A stretch of 64,000 nucleotides of DNA from Acetobacterium bakii (GCF_001263355.1 NZ_LGYO01000022.1:222701-286700); one strand, 5' to 3'. Positions 8,785 through 17,983 are shown, counted from the stretch's first letter. A program made the numbers and translations. The notes: generated by a model from the sequence alone, not told the origin.

Positions 8785-10293
8785 TTGAAAAAATATGTTT
8801 TAGTAATCAGTGCAGGTGCCAATGAGATTAAGGCTTCAATTTATGATAAAAATTTTAATATTATTGCCAAGGCATTTGAGAAATTCACTCAGTTTACCCC
8901 TGAAAATGATAGAGTTGAACATGATGCAATGGAAATTTATGATAAAAGCGTCAAATTGTGCAAAAAGGCTATGACTGATTCCAATATCGAAGCAGATGAA
9001 ATCATTTCATTAGGAATCACCAATCAGCGATCAACCTGTCTGGTCTGGGATAAAAATACAGGAGAACCATTGTATCATGCCATTACGTGGCAGGATAATC
9101 GTACGTATGCCAAATGCCGGGAAATTAATGCCGGACCTTGGGGCGAACGTGCCAGAAAGGCGATGGGTTGGAAGGTTTCACCTGCTTATTCTTCTTTGAC
9201 ACTCAATTGGTATATTGAAAATGTTCCGCTAATTAAAGAAAAAATAAGGGCGGGAGAAGCGCTTTTTGGAACAATTGACACCTGGTTGATTTGGAAGCTG
9301 ACTGGCGGTAAAAAACATGTGGTGAGTTATTCCAACGCATCGTTAATGGGCAGTTTCAAACTAAAAACCGAAAGCTGGTATACAGAATTTTTAGATACTC
9401 TGGAAATAAGTACAGAGATTTATCCTGAAGTTGTGAATGATACCGGGGATTTTGGAGAGACTAAGAAAGAAATTTTCGGCGGGGAAATCTCAATCGGCAG
9501 TGACATTGGCGATCAGCAGGCAGCTTTATTTGCAGTGTGCTGTAATACCCGAGGAACGTGTAAGATTATGAATCAAGCCGTTTCTATTATTGATATTTAT
9601 ATGGGTAATGAATGTGTTATTTCTGATTTCGGATTAAACACAGTGATTGCATGGAAAATCGGCAAAAAAACTGAATATGCTCTGGAGGGTTTTGATTCGG
9701 AGACCGGTTCGGTGCTCCAGTGGCTGCAAGAGGGACTTGGGATTATTTCCAACTCGTTGGAGTCCGAAATGATTGCCCGTTCAGCAGAAGATACCAATGG
9801 TGTGTATTTTATACCGGCACTGGCAGGAATCAGTGTGCCTTATCACGATTCTTTTGCCAGAGGAACGATTTTTGGTATTAATCGTGGAACCACCAATGCG
9901 CACCTTGTAAGAGCAGCCTTGGAAGGGATTGTTTACCGATTAAAAGATATTTTGGATGCCGTTGAAAAAGAAACTTGGATTAAAATAGACTATATCAGAG
10001 TTGTGGGAACTGATGCTAAAAATGATCTGCTTTCTCAGATGATGGCGGATATGTTGAACGCCTGGGTTGATCGGCCATTTTTAATTGAGGCAGATAGTCT
10101 TGGAGCTGCCCAACTGGCAGGTTTGGCCACAGGCTTCTGGACAGTTGAAGATTTCCATGATTCATTGAAAATTGAAAAATCATTTGAGTCGGAAATCACC
10201 GAGGAAGAACGGACAGTAAAATATGCCGGTTGGTGTGAGGCGTTAAACCGCTCCCTGGGTTGGAATCATACCCCTTATAAAAAAGAAAACTAA
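8785..10293 (+). CDS. Degenerate FGGY family protein, possible pseudokinase
   Basis: A 502-residue protein that aligns over its whole length with glycerol/xylulose-kinase-like FGGY proteins (GITNQRSTCLVWDKNTGEP, ITWQDNRT, IGDQQAALFAVC). The nucleotide motifs have decayed. The phosphate-1 loop DGGTGS of the neighbouring kinase is here SAGANE (residues 9-14), losing the Asp. The phosphate-2 loop GGSST is MNQAVS. The adenosine motif CGGMAES is VGTDAKN. The putative catalytic base in GDQQAAL remains. The start is TTG after AAAGGAG. It has its own promoter and terminator. It may be a sugar-binding regulator or a kinase with altered nucleotide handling. A gene undergoing decay is less likely because the frame is intact and full length. 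Confidence 0.85.
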   Translation: MKKYVLVISAGANEIKASIYDKNFNIIAKAFEKFTQFTPENDRVEHDAMEIYDKSVKLCKKAMTDSNIEADEIISLGITNQRSTCLVWDKNTGEPLYHAITWQDNRTYAKCREINAGPWGERARKAMGWKVSPAYSSLTLNWYIENVPLIKEKIRAGEALFGTIDTWLIWKLTGGKKHVVSYSNASLMGSFKLKTESWYTEFLDTLEISTEIYPEVVNDTGDFGETKKEIFGGEISIGSDIGDQQAALFAVCCNTRGTCKIMNQAVSIIDIYMGNECVISDFGLNTVIAWKIGKKTEYALEGFDSETGSVLQWLQEGLGIISNSLESEMIARSAEDTNGVYFIPALAGISVPYHDSFARGTIFGINRGTTNAHLVRAALEGIVYRLKDILDAVEKETWIKIDYIRVVGTDAKNDLLSQMMADMLNAWVDRPFLIEADSLGAAQLAGLATGFWTVEDFHDSLKIEKSFESEITEEERTVKYAGWCEALNRSLGWNHTPYKKEN

Positions 10294-10336
10294 AAAAGAA
10301 AGCTATCTAAGCGGCGATTAGATAGCTTTCTTTTTT
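10292..10336 (+). terminator. Rho-independent terminator
   Basis: A long stem of about 18 bp (AGAAAGCTATCTAA with TTAGATAGCTTTCT at its core) with a T6 tail follows the degenerate kinase gene. The stem is A-rich on the other side, so it may also serve the convergent CdaR-type gene. Confidence 0.88.
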
Positions 10337-10385
10337 GAAAATTTAAACTGTTTAAAAACCTGGTAACGGAGGATGAGCATCTGTT

Positions 10386-11510
10386 TTAACTCATCAAATT
10401 TATAAAGTTGCATAAATAATTTGCAAATGCTCTGTCTTCTGCATCATGTAACGGATTAAAACCGAAAAAATTTTTATATTTACTAAGTCGGAAAATCAGT
10501 GTGTTTTTGTGAATATATAGTTTCCTGCTGCTATCAACGAGGTTATAGTTGCAGTCTCTTAAAACGGTAAATAGTTCAAAAAAATCCTTTCGCATACTTT
10601 CATCCATTACAGCTCCAAGGACTTGATAAATGCCATTAAGCTCTTGCATCGGAATCACCGATTGAATATAGGCATCAACATAATCATAGAAAAATGAAAG
10701 CGACCGGTGGCGCTCAATTAACCACAGACAGTGCTTATATGCGAAATGATAGTTGTTAAAGCTCTTTTGAAAGCTGCCGACATAATAGTTGTAAGAAACG
10801 TTTTTCTCTTCCAGTGTTTTACAAATAGGAAAAAGAAAATTAAAAATTGCTGTTCGGTATTCTTTGAAAAGGTCGGATGAAGGTTCATTGAGGCTTTTAA
10901 ATACCACAACCGTTTGTTTTCTGCTGATAAATGCAAAATCCTGATTTGTGAATTGAAGACTCTTTTGAATCGAGGTTAAAACAATGTTTTCATTGCTGCT
11001 GGTTGTGGTGATAGCAATGGGTATTCTTAGAATATCATTCTTAATATCAAGTTTTTTTGCCAGGGTATTTAATTTATCGGTATTCTCTGGATCGCTGGCC
11101 AAAAGCATTCCATAAAATTCTTCGTTTTTGTTATTATTTTGACGGGTCTGCTTTCTAAAGTTATCGTAGTCAAACATGACTTCAAAGGTCATTTTGGCAA
11201 GCATGGCGGTAGAGTGCACTTCTTCCGGCAGCCCAGTGATACCGATTGCACCAATGACGTTATGATTATGTGAAACAATGATATCGATACCGCATTTCAC
11301 ACCCAGATAGTTCTTCACATCTTCATGCTGAATAATTATCATCTCTTTATTCTCCTGCATCATGCTGTAAGAGGCTTCATGAAAAGCACCTTCCCGATCT
11401 TTCTCGGTAGCTGCCAGGATAATACCTTTCCGATTGAATACCAGAAAATTATAGGATGAATACTTCCGAATTTCTTCAATGAATTTTTCAGCAAAAGATT
11501 TATCGATCAA
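10386..11510 (-). CDS. CdaR-type sugar diacid regulator
   Basis: A 374-residue transcription factor. Residues 1-125 match the diacid-recognition domain: FAEKFIEEIRKYSSYNFLVF, then IVSHNHNVIGAIGITG. The C-terminus holds a PucR/CdaR-type helix-turn-helix: NYNLVDSSRKLYIHKNTLIF followed by RLSKYKNFFGFNP. CdaR in enteric bacteria activates glucarate, galactarate and glycerate use. Here the gene converges on the FGGY/SDR module and is the obvious candidate for its ligand-responsive regulator. The effector is probably a hydroxyacid or polyol derivative, which is inference. The start ATG has a GAGGTGAATT site upstream. Confidence 0.88.
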   Translation of the reverse strand: MIDKSFAEKFIEEIRKYSSYNFLVFNRKGIILAATEKDREGAFHEASYSMMQENKEMIIIQHEDVKNYLGVKCGIDIIVSHNHNVIGAIGITGLPEEVHSTAMLAKMTFEVMFDYDNFRKQTRQNNNKNEEFYGMLLASDPENTDKLNTLAKKLDIKNDILRIPIAITTTSSNENIVLTSIQKSLQFTNQDFAFISRKQTVVVFKSLNEPSSDLFKEYRTAIFNFLFPICKTLEEKNVSYNYYVGSFQKSFNNYHFAYKHCLWLIERHRSLSFFYDYVDAYIQSVIPMQELNGIYQVLGAVMDESMRKDFFELFTVLRDCNYNLVDSSRKLYIHKNTLIFRLSKYKNFFGFNPLHDAEDRAFANYLCNFINLMS

Positions 11511-11638
11511 TGGAATTCACCTCGATTTGATATATGATTCAGTATAACATTATTTTGGATAAGGTTCAAATTATACAGGCGTTTGAAGTAAAAAAGTTTA
11601 CGCATTTGATTTATGATATGGAATTTGTTAATAAATAA

Positions 11639-11669
11639 GGAGCCAATATCCTTAAGATGTTGGCCCCTT
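11639..11669 (-). terminator. Terminator after the GltB-like gene
   Basis: An imperfect 12-bp stem (GGCCAACATC with GATATTGGC as core on this strand) followed by a T-rich tail lies just past the stop of the GltB-like gene. Confidence 0.65.
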
Positions 11670-11684
11670 TATTATTTGTAAAAA

Positions 11685-13277
11685 TTAGCCTTTTAAAATC
11701 GCCATTGCTTCATCACGGTAACAATCCATGAGATATGGAATTTTTGTGACTTTTGCACATTCTTCGGTTAAGGACATTAACTCATTACGAGTAATGCTGT
11801 CGACGTCAAAGCATCGTGCACCAGCCATAAGCTGTTGTAAACCAACACGGATTTTATCGGAGTAGCTGAAAATACCGATGGCACCAAGAGGAATATTTTT
11901 GATTTCCTTTGAGCCAACCATATCTTTTACTTGTTGGTAGCTAACAAAGATTTCTTCTGGAGTTGATCCAAATTCACTTACGGTTTTTGGTAGATTATTT
12001 TCTTTAATCCATTGTTCGATATTTTTGCCGACCATACCAGGAATCATAAGCGCTCGTCCCATGCATACGGCTTTTGTATAAGGTCCGCCCAGAGCCAGTG
12101 CTTTAAATACACCATCTTCACTGCTGAAGCCGCCGGCGAATGCTAAATCGGGCACACGTTCTCCATTGGCTGCCAGGATCTGTGCGAATTCATAGGCTGC
12201 GGAATGTAGGTATAAGGAAGGCATGCCCCATTCTTCCATCATACGCCATGGGCTCATGCCGGTTCCGCCGGGAGCACCATCGATGGTTAATAAATCGATT
12301 TTGGCTTTCGAACAGAATTTCATGGCCATTGCTAATTCTCTGAGACCATAGGCACCAGTTTTTAAGGTGATGCGTTTGTAACCCAGTGCTCTTAATCGTG
12401 CAACTTCTTCCATAAAGCCTTCTTCAGTAACAAAGCCAAGACGACTGTGACGTTCGAATTCTTTGATGGCGCCATCATTAAAGGCAGCCTGAATGACAGG
12501 ATCCATCGGATCGGGAGTTACGATATAGCCTCTTTTTTGAAGTTCCATGGCTCGTTCAATGGTATTAACTTTGATTTCGCCGCCGATGCATTTTGCACCT
12601 TGTCCCCATTTAAGCTCAATGGTTTCAATTTTGTGTTTATTGATAATGTATTCGGCAACTCCAAGACGGGTGTCTTCGACGTTCATTTGGATAAGGATTT
12701 CGCCCATGCCGTTGTGATATTTCCGATAAGCTTCGATGCGGCGATCCATATCCGGAGCTTCGATCACTTTATTGTTCTTATCCAACACAAGGCGTGGATC
12801 AATACCACAAACATTTTCGCCGCAGACGATTGTAACGCCGGAAATGGCTGCGCCAATTGCGAAATGATCCCAGTTTTTACGGGCAATTTCGGTGGAACCA
12901 AGTGCTCCGGTAAAAATTGGCAGGCTCATTTTTACTTTTTTATCCCAGCCATAGGATGTTTCGGTATTGACATTGGGAAAACGCGCGTTATCAGGGGTTC
13001 CGACAGCGCCGTTTGGTAATCCTTTTGCACCCAGTGCATACCCCTGGATATTGAGGTGGGAATAATCGATTGGATAATCCTTGTCTCCGCCTGCGGTTAC
13101 ATCACCGAAAGGACCTGGATAAATGAGTTCTCTTCCTCTGAAAGTTGCCTTGAAGATTTCGCAATTACCGCGACATCCATCCACGCATCGTGAGCAAATA
13201 CCAGAACAAGGTGTAACATTTTTGGAACGATTAAAGGTTCCGGTGGCATCATTGCCATTTGGTCGTTGAAGATTCAT
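11685..13277 (-). CDS. FMN-binding glutamate synthase family protein (GltB-like)
   Basis: A protein of about 530 residues related to the synthase domain of glutamate synthase large subunit. It has the FMN/Fe-S core pattern GQGAKCIGGEIKV, LTIDGAPGGTGMSPWRMMEE and AGGFSSEDGVFKALALGG. It lacks the glutamine amidotransferase and C-terminal beta-helix domains. The N-terminus carries five cysteines in CSGICSRCVDGCRGNC (residues 24-39), a possible extra Fe-S or metal site. I chose the ATG at 13277 because AAGGGGAAAA precedes it; an upstream TTG has no such site. Many anaerobes carry such stand-alone proteins with unknown electron donor and uncertain glutamate synthase activity. It is a single-gene transcript. 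Confidence 0.85.
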   Translation of the reverse strand: MNLQRPNGNDATGTFNRSKNVTPCSGICSRCVDGCRGNCEIFKATFRGRELIYPGPFGDVTAGGDKDYPIDYSHLNIQGYALGAKGLPNGAVGTPDNARFPNVNTETSYGWDKKVKMSLPIFTGALGSTEIARKNWDHFAIGAAISGVTIVCGENVCGIDPRLVLDKNNKVIEAPDMDRRIEAYRKYHNGMGEILIQMNVEDTRLGVAEYIINKHKIETIELKWGQGAKCIGGEIKVNTIERAMELQKRGYIVTPDPMDPVIQAAFNDGAIKEFERHSRLGFVTEEGFMEEVARLRALGYKRITLKTGAYGLRELAMAMKFCSKAKIDLLTIDGAPGGTGMSPWRMMEEWGMPSLYLHSAAYEFAQILAANGERVPDLAFAGGFSSEDGVFKALALGGPYTKAVCMGRALMIPGMVGKNIEQWIKENNLPKTVSEFGSTPEEIFVSYQQVKDMVGSKEIKNIPLGAIGIFSYSDKIRVGLQQLMAGARCFDVDSITRNELMSLTEECAKVTKIPYLMDCYRDEAMAILKG

Positions 13278-13435
13278 AAATTTTCCCCTTTGAAAATTAT
13301 TTGGCAAGCAATATAGTATTATATGGTTACTTTGTTAATCGTTCTCCCCATTGAAAACTATTTCGTAAGATCCATATGATATCATAAAGTCACTTTACCA
13401 TTATAAATCAAATTGTGACAATATTAAAGACAAAA

Positions 13436-13474
13436 TTGGCCCAGCCAATATATTTTTTATATTGGCTGGGCCAA
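13436..13474 (-). terminator. Terminator after the DUF4956 gene
   Basis: A 16-bp near-perfect stem (TTGGCCCAGCCAATA with TATTGGCTGGGCCAA) followed on this strand by TTTTGTCTTT. It lies about 90 bases past the DUF4956 stop codon. The remaining spacer to the GltB-like gene shows only a small GC-rich hairpin near 13501. Confidence 0.75.
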
Positions 13475-13560
13475 ACTAAGGGTAGATCCTACCTGGAAAT
13501 CCGGCGGGTAGCGCCGGTGATGGCAAGGGTCTCATTTAAATCGATCGTAGTATTTATGCG

Positions 13561-14253
13561 TTATACTAAATAGGTTTTTTCATCAAGTATTTCTGTGTTT
13601 AAAACAATGCTTAGGTTTCCATTTCGGCACCGTAATTTATCGATAAACTCTTTTTGATTGATATCTTTTTTCAGGTGAAGCAGATAAATGATTTCAAATA
13701 GGGCACCGAAATCACAGGTTTTAACCCGCAGCAGCTTAAAACTCTGGGTATAGTCGCCTAAAATATCATTAAAGCAGTCCTGGTAATCCAAATCTTCAGG
13801 AATAGTGATTTTAAGTTGCATATTGTTGGTTTTAGATTTTGAATAATTAGTTAGATTTAGGATGACCATCACCGAACACAGGATGATTGCAAAGAGGGCA
13901 CCATAAAGAATATATCCCATTCCGCAGGCAAGGCCAACAGCCAGGGCGAAAAAAACATAGGAAATATCAATGGGATCTCCGGGGGCACTTCGAAAACGAA
14001 TAAGACTGAAAGCGCCTGCCAGACTAAAAGCCCGGGCGACGTTGTTGCCAACCAGCAGAATAATAATGGCAATAATGGCCGGCAGCATGATTAAGGTTAT
14101 GGTAAACCCTGGCGAATAACCTTCTTTACCCCGGGTTTTAATGTAAATCATACTAATGAACAGGCCGATAAGTAAGGCAGCGAAAATGACGCTTAGGGTT
14201 GTTTCAATGGTAAGCGTTTCGGTGACGGATGATGTAAACAGGGATTCTAACAT
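13561..14253 (-). CDS. DUF4956 membrane protein
   Basis: A 230-residue protein with about four membrane helices in residues 14-140, the conserved stretch NNVARAFSLAGAFSLIRFRS, and GDPIDISYVFFALAVGLACG. A soluble C-terminal domain of about 90 residues follows. DUF4956 proteins nearly always neighbour a VTC-domain protein, as here (30-bp gap). The pair is thought to be linked to polyphosphate synthesis or transport at the membrane, by analogy with the yeast VTC complex, but the bacterial function is not settled. The ATG is preceded by AAAAGGAG. Confidence 0.85.
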   Translation of the reverse strand: MLESLFTSSVTETLTIETTLSVIFAALLIGLFISMIYIKTRGKEGYSPGFTITLIMLPAIIAIIILLVGNNVARAFSLAGAFSLIRFRSAPGDPIDISYVFFALAVGLACGMGYILYGALFAIILCSVMVILNLTNYSKSKTNNMQLKITIPEDLDYQDCFNDILGDYTQSFKLLRVKTCDFGALFEIIYLLHLKKDINQKEFIDKLRCRNGNLSIVLNTEILDEKTYLV

Positions 14254-14283
14254 AAATTTCTCCTTTTGATTTGATTGAATTGT

Positions 14284-15096
14284 CTAATACTTCATTGCTG
14301 AATTTTGATATATTGGTTGTTGATATGTTGGATTTTGACATACTGAATTTTGCTGAACTGGGAAATTGAATACTGCACCAAAGCTTTCCTTCCGATATTT
14401 TTTGTAGGCAGTTCCATATTTGGAAAAGCTGGAACTGTATATTTTCAACTCGGACAGCGTGTGAGAAAGCCATAATGGAATGGAACCAAGGATTTTTATT
14501 TCCATGATGTAGTAGTTTTTGGGAAGCAGAAGGCTGCCGAAATCGCCTGCGTCAAGAGAAAGGTAATCTTTTCTGGTTTTGATATTAAAATCAAAGGTTA
14601 ATCGAAATTCCGGGTCGCTTTTTCCAACAAATGCCATGCGTTCATAACTGATGTACGTTTTTGGCTCGACAGTGTGGGTTTCCAAATAATAGCGGATTTC
14701 ATCAAGAACCAGATGGCTCTGATCTTTTAATTTCTCGGGGTATTGTCCAAAGGCAATAAACTCATTGGCTTCTTTTAAAGTCAGGGGTACCCTACGCTTA
14801 CTGACAATACCACCGATTTTCTTTTTTAATTCGATGAAAACCAAATCCTCGGCGGTTTCAGGAATGGTGTAACTTCGGAGACGAAGCTTTTCTTTATAGT
14901 AGGGTTTTGAAAGGGAGTGCCGGATAACATCAAAGTTTTCGGTATCAAAATAGATATTATAAATCGGGTAGCTGTCTTTGCTTGAAAGATAACCATTTGG
15001 GTTCATGTGAAGTAAAAGTTCGGGTAACAGTTTATTAAATTGGTATGTATCCAGCTGATATTTTTTTTCATAGCGTTTAAATGTCTTAGTGATCAT
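14284..15096 (-). CDS. VTC-domain protein (polyphosphate polymerase-like)
   Basis: A 270-residue protein of the VTC/CYTH-like tunnel fold. It opens with FKRYEKKYQL, continues with YNIYFDTENFDVIR, then KEKLRLRSY and FIELKKKIGGIVSKRR, the alternating basic/acidic strands that bind triphosphate in Vtc4. ETHTVEPKTYISYERMAF and YYIMEIKI give the later strands. Yeast Vtc4 makes polyphosphate from ATP. The bacterial homologues are paired with DUF4956 proteins as here. The last 25 residues are Gln/Asn-rich (NPTYQQPIYQNS), likely disordered. The ATG follows GGAGGTGCAAC. Confidence 0.85.
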   Translation of the reverse strand: MITKTFKRYEKKYQLDTYQFNKLLPELLLHMNPNGYLSSKDSYPIYNIYFDTENFDVIRHSLSKPYYKEKLRLRSYTIPETAEDLVFIELKKKIGGIVSKRRVPLTLKEANEFIAFGQYPEKLKDQSHLVLDEIRYYLETHTVEPKTYISYERMAFVGKSDPEFRLTFDFNIKTRKDYLSLDAGDFGSLLLPKNYYIMEIKILGSIPLWLSHTLSELKIYSSSFSKYGTAYKKYRKESFGAVFNFPVQQNSVCQNPTYQQPIYQNSAMKY

Positions 15097-15186
15097 GTTG
15101 CACCTCCAAATGTTTTATTAGCTATAGTATACAAAAGCAATTTGTTAAGAGCTTGTTAACCTTGTGTTTTTTATGTGAATTTTGCA

Positions 15187-15219
15187 TAAAAAAAGAGATG
15201 TGCGATTAGTGCACATCTC
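15187..15219 (-). terminator. Terminator downstream of the histidine kinase gene
   Basis: GAGATGTGC (15195-15203) pairs with GCACATCTC (15211-15219), followed on this strand by T7. It lies some 360 bases past the kinase gene, so both palindromic repeats in between would be transcribed. Confidence 0.75.
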
Positions 15220-15240
15220 AGGTTAGTGAGAAGCTACTGT

Positions 15241-15331
15241 ACCGACCAATTGTTATCATGTTGTGTCCATCAAGACGAGGCAGTAGCCTGTATGAATTGA
15301 TGCACACAACATGATGTAACAAATTGTCGGT
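15241..15331. repeat. Intergenic palindrome, type B
   Basis: Outer arms ACCGACCAATTGTTA and TAACAAATTGTCGGT enclose an inner stem CATGTTGTGT/ACACAACATG and a central AGTAGCCTGT hairpin. It shares its outer arms with the larger copy at 20121-20301 and its centre with the 101-bp type A elements. Confidence 0.8.
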
Positions 15332-15410
15332 CCTGTTTCATTTATTTTTTTGCAGTCGCAGAGACGCATTAATTTTGCACCTCTGCGAATATAGACAAAG
15401 TTGAAAGTAA

Positions 15411-15511
15411 GTCCTGGGGACAATCGTAACATCAGTTGTCGGCATCATGGCGAACAGGCGCTAGCCTGTACGATCATGCAGCCGACAACGATTTACCATT
15501 GTCCCCAGGAC
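15411..15511 (+). repeat. 101-bp intergenic palindrome, type A, copy 1
   Basis: Arms GTCCTGGGGACAAT (15411-15424) and ATTGTCCCCAGGAC (15498-15511), second stem GTTGTCGGC/GCCGACAAC, central hairpin ACAGGC-GCTA-GCCTGT. Length and internal layout are identical to the copies at 24249, 25655 and 36159. Confidence 0.9.
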
Positions 15512-15578
15512 GGGGTTGTCAAATTACCTTAAGGGCAGTCTCAATCTGCACTAAATCTGGACTTATGAGAAGCTGGGG

Positions 15579-17114
15579 TTAAATTTTTAAATCGAACCAG
15601 AAAATCGAACCTTCGCTGATTTTTGAAGAAACACCATACCTGCCGCCGTGCATATCGATGATTGATTTTACAATCGATAGGCCGAGTCCCGTGCCGGTGA
15701 CAGCGCGCTTATGTGTTTTATCCACCATGTAATAGCGTTCCCAAATATACGGAAGATCTTCTGCGGTGATCCCTTCGCCGGTGTCCTTCACCTGGATATG
15801 CACCCAGGTGGTTGAAGGGTTTTCACAATTTTTGATGATGGTTTGTGAAACGGTGATGCGTTTATCCGAACCCGTATAATTAATGGCATTGATTAAAAGG
15901 TTGTAAAACGCCTGGGAGATCCGGGTTTCATCAGCCGTAAGACTGATTTCCTGATCATAGACAAAATCAATATGATACCCGTCGCTATGCATGAGCTTGT
16001 TCATTCGTGTAACGGTCTCATCAATGTTGGCGGTGAGATTATAACTAAGGGGATCGATGGTATGGGTTCCGGATTGAAGTTTCGAAATGTCCATGACATC
16101 ATTCACCAAGGTTGTGAGCCGTTGGGTTTCATCCACAATAATCTGGGCATTTTCCGAATTGTTTTCATTGGGAAGGTCACGCATAGCCTCGGCGTAACCG
16201 CTGATCAGAGTAAGGGGAGTGCGTAAATCATGGGAAATATTAGCAATAAGTTCCTGTCGCAACAATTCCACTTTTGAAAGTTCTTTAGCGGTGTAGTTTA
16301 AAGTATCGGAAAGTTCACTGATTTCTTTGTATCCACCGCCAGCAAACCGGATGTCATAGTTACCTTTAGCCAGCATTTTAGCACTTTTATTAATGGCTTC
16401 AATGGGCTTGGATACGCGTTTGGCAATTATCAGTGCCAAAAGAACGGAAAACAAAATCATAAATCCGGTAATATAGTACAGCTGAACTCGGAGGGTATTA
16501 ACCGTGGCGTCAATGGGTGAAATCACAGAATTGATAACAACAACAGCACCATCCTCACTTTTGTCGTCAATGCTTTTGGAATAGACAATGCTTTGCTGGG
16601 GACTTCTTTCCGGAATCGGTGCTTTGAAATCAATGTCATCTTCAGGGATTTCTTCTCGGATTTGGTCATTAATCGACTCATTTTGATGATAGACGCTGGT
16701 GCGGTCAAAATATTCAAGAAATTCCCCTTTATTTGCATTAGTTCTTGAAATCAACTCATTTTTCTCAAAGGTAGACATGCTGTGAATAATGCAATTTTTT
16801 AGCACGTGAGACGAATAAAGCACATCGCCATTTGCTGATAAAACTTCAATGCAAACATCTGTGTCAAGGGAGATATTCTCAATGATCGTACTGATGTCGT
16901 CTGATTCAATGTTTTTTTCAATAGAGCTCGCAACGCTTTTAATTTCATTGATTTTAATGGCTTTATAAAAATTATTCAGAAAAACAACCTGAAAGAGCCA
17001 GAGCAAAATTAATAGAACAGTACAAAAGCCAAGAAGAAAAAGAAAAAGCTTCCATTTGATGCTAAGGGGATTTCCCTTTTTCCATTGTAAGAATGATTTT
17101 CGTTTAGTTTTCAA
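15579..17114 (-). CDS. Sensor histidine kinase
   Basis: A 511-residue membrane sensor. There is one membrane helix near residues 22-45, an extracytoplasmic sensor region of about 160 residues, a second helix near 212-232, a HAMP linker, HisKA with the phospho-acceptor motif ISHDLRTPLTLISGYAEAM, and an HATPase domain (FYNLLINAINYTG, VKDTGEGI, GTGLGLSIVKSI). The sensor region is acidic and carries no recognised domain. The start is probably the TTG at 17114, seven bases after the response regulator stop. It should phosphorylate the partner encoded just before it. Signal unknown; the layout resembles VanS/ResE-type kinases. Confidence 0.92.
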   Translation of the reverse strand: MKTKRKSFLQWKKGNPLSIKWKLFLFLLGFCTVLLILLWLFQVVFLNNFYKAIKINEIKSVASSIEKNIESDDISTIIENISLDTDVCIEVLSANGDVLYSSHVLKNCIIHSMSTFEKNELISRTNANKGEFLEYFDRTSVYHQNESINDQIREEIPEDDIDFKAPIPERSPQQSIVYSKSIDDKSEDGAVVVINSVISPIDATVNTLRVQLYYITGFMILFSVLLALIIAKRVSKPIEAINKSAKMLAKGNYDIRFAGGGYKEISELSDTLNYTAKELSKVELLRQELIANISHDLRTPLTLISGYAEAMRDLPNENNSENAQIIVDETQRLTTLVNDVMDISKLQSGTHTIDPLSYNLTANIDETVTRMNKLMHSDGYHIDFVYDQEISLTADETRISQAFYNLLINAINYTGSDKRITVSQTIIKNCENPSTTWVHIQVKDTGEGITAEDLPYIWERYYMVDKTHKRAVTGTGLGLSIVKSIIDMHGGRYGVSSKISEGSIFWFDLKI

Positions 17115-17120
17115 TGGTAA

Positions 17121-17792
17121 TCAACCCTCAAAACGATAACCAACCCCTCGAAGGGTTGTAATCAGCTTAGCGTAGTCGCCCAGACTTTTTCGAAGCAGTT
17201 TGATGTGCGTATCCAGGGTGCGATCGTCGCCATAAAAGTCGTAGCCCCAAACCTCGGTAATTAGCTTTTCACGGGTTAAAGCAATGTTTTTATTTTTAAT
17301 CAGATAAAAAATCAAATCGAATTCTTTGGGAGACATCAAAATACTTTCCTTATCAATCAAAACTCTTCTGGCAGTAAAATCGGCGTAGAGACCGTCTTTT
17401 TCAAAGATCTCATGATCTTCATTGGTGCTTTTATTCACCCGTTTCATAATGGCATCAATGCGCATCATCAGTTCTTTAGGAGAAAAGGGCTTGACCACAT
17501 AGTCATCAATGCCCAGCTCAAAGCCATGGATCTTGTCGTACTCTTCACCTCGGGCAGAAAGCATGATGACTGGAATATTCTGATTTTTGCGGATTTCCTT
17601 GACCGCTGAAAAGCCATCAAGCTCAGGCATCATGATATCCATAATGATGATATCAAAGGATTCATTCTGACATATTTCAACAGCTTCCATTCCATTGGAT
17701 GCTTCAACAGCAGTATGACCTTCAAAAATGACGTATTTTTTAATCAGAGCTCTGATTTTTTCTTCATCATCGGTTATTAATATTTTATACAT
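17121..17792 (-). CDS. OmpR-family response regulator
   Basis: A 224-residue regulator with a receiver domain (acidic pair D8/D9, phospho-acceptor D52 in IIIMDIMMPELDG, KPFSPKEL with the conserved Lys) and an OmpR/PhoB winged helix (SPKEFDLIFYLIKN, VWGYDFYGDDRTLDTHIKLL, TLRGVGYRFEG). The ATG at 17792 has AAGAGGTG six bases upstream and gives the family's usual start MYKILITDDEE; an in-frame GTG nine bases earlier overlaps that site and is less likely. It is co-transcribed with the kinase. Target genes are unknown. Confidence 0.93.
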   Translation of the reverse strand: MYKILITDDEEKIRALIKKYVIFEGHTAVEASNGMEAVEICQNESFDIIIMDIMMPELDGFSAVKEIRKNQNIPVIMLSARGEEYDKIHGFELGIDDYVVKPFSPKELMMRIDAIMKRVNKSTNEDHEIFEKDGLYADFTARRVLIDKESILMSPKEFDLIFYLIKNKNIALTREKLITEVWGYDFYGDDRTLDTHIKLLRKSLGDYAKLITTLRGVGYRFEG

Positions 17793-17983
17793 CAACTTCA
17801 CCTCTTAACTGATTATAATATAACTAGCATAATATTACGAAGTGTTTTTTAGGTGAACAGTTGATGATTTATGGATGAAACTTATTTTATGTGATGTTGT
17901 CACTGTTTTCAAAGTGGGTTTAGTATAATATTTGTTTACAAAGATAACCGATGGTTATACTATATAAAAGGAAGGTTAAAAAT

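Noticed and set aside
15579-17801. The two-component system as WalRK controlling the 3D genes
   Set aside because: The kinase has no PAS domain and its genes are not next to walJ; it is a generic OmpR-type pair, so the link would be guesswork.
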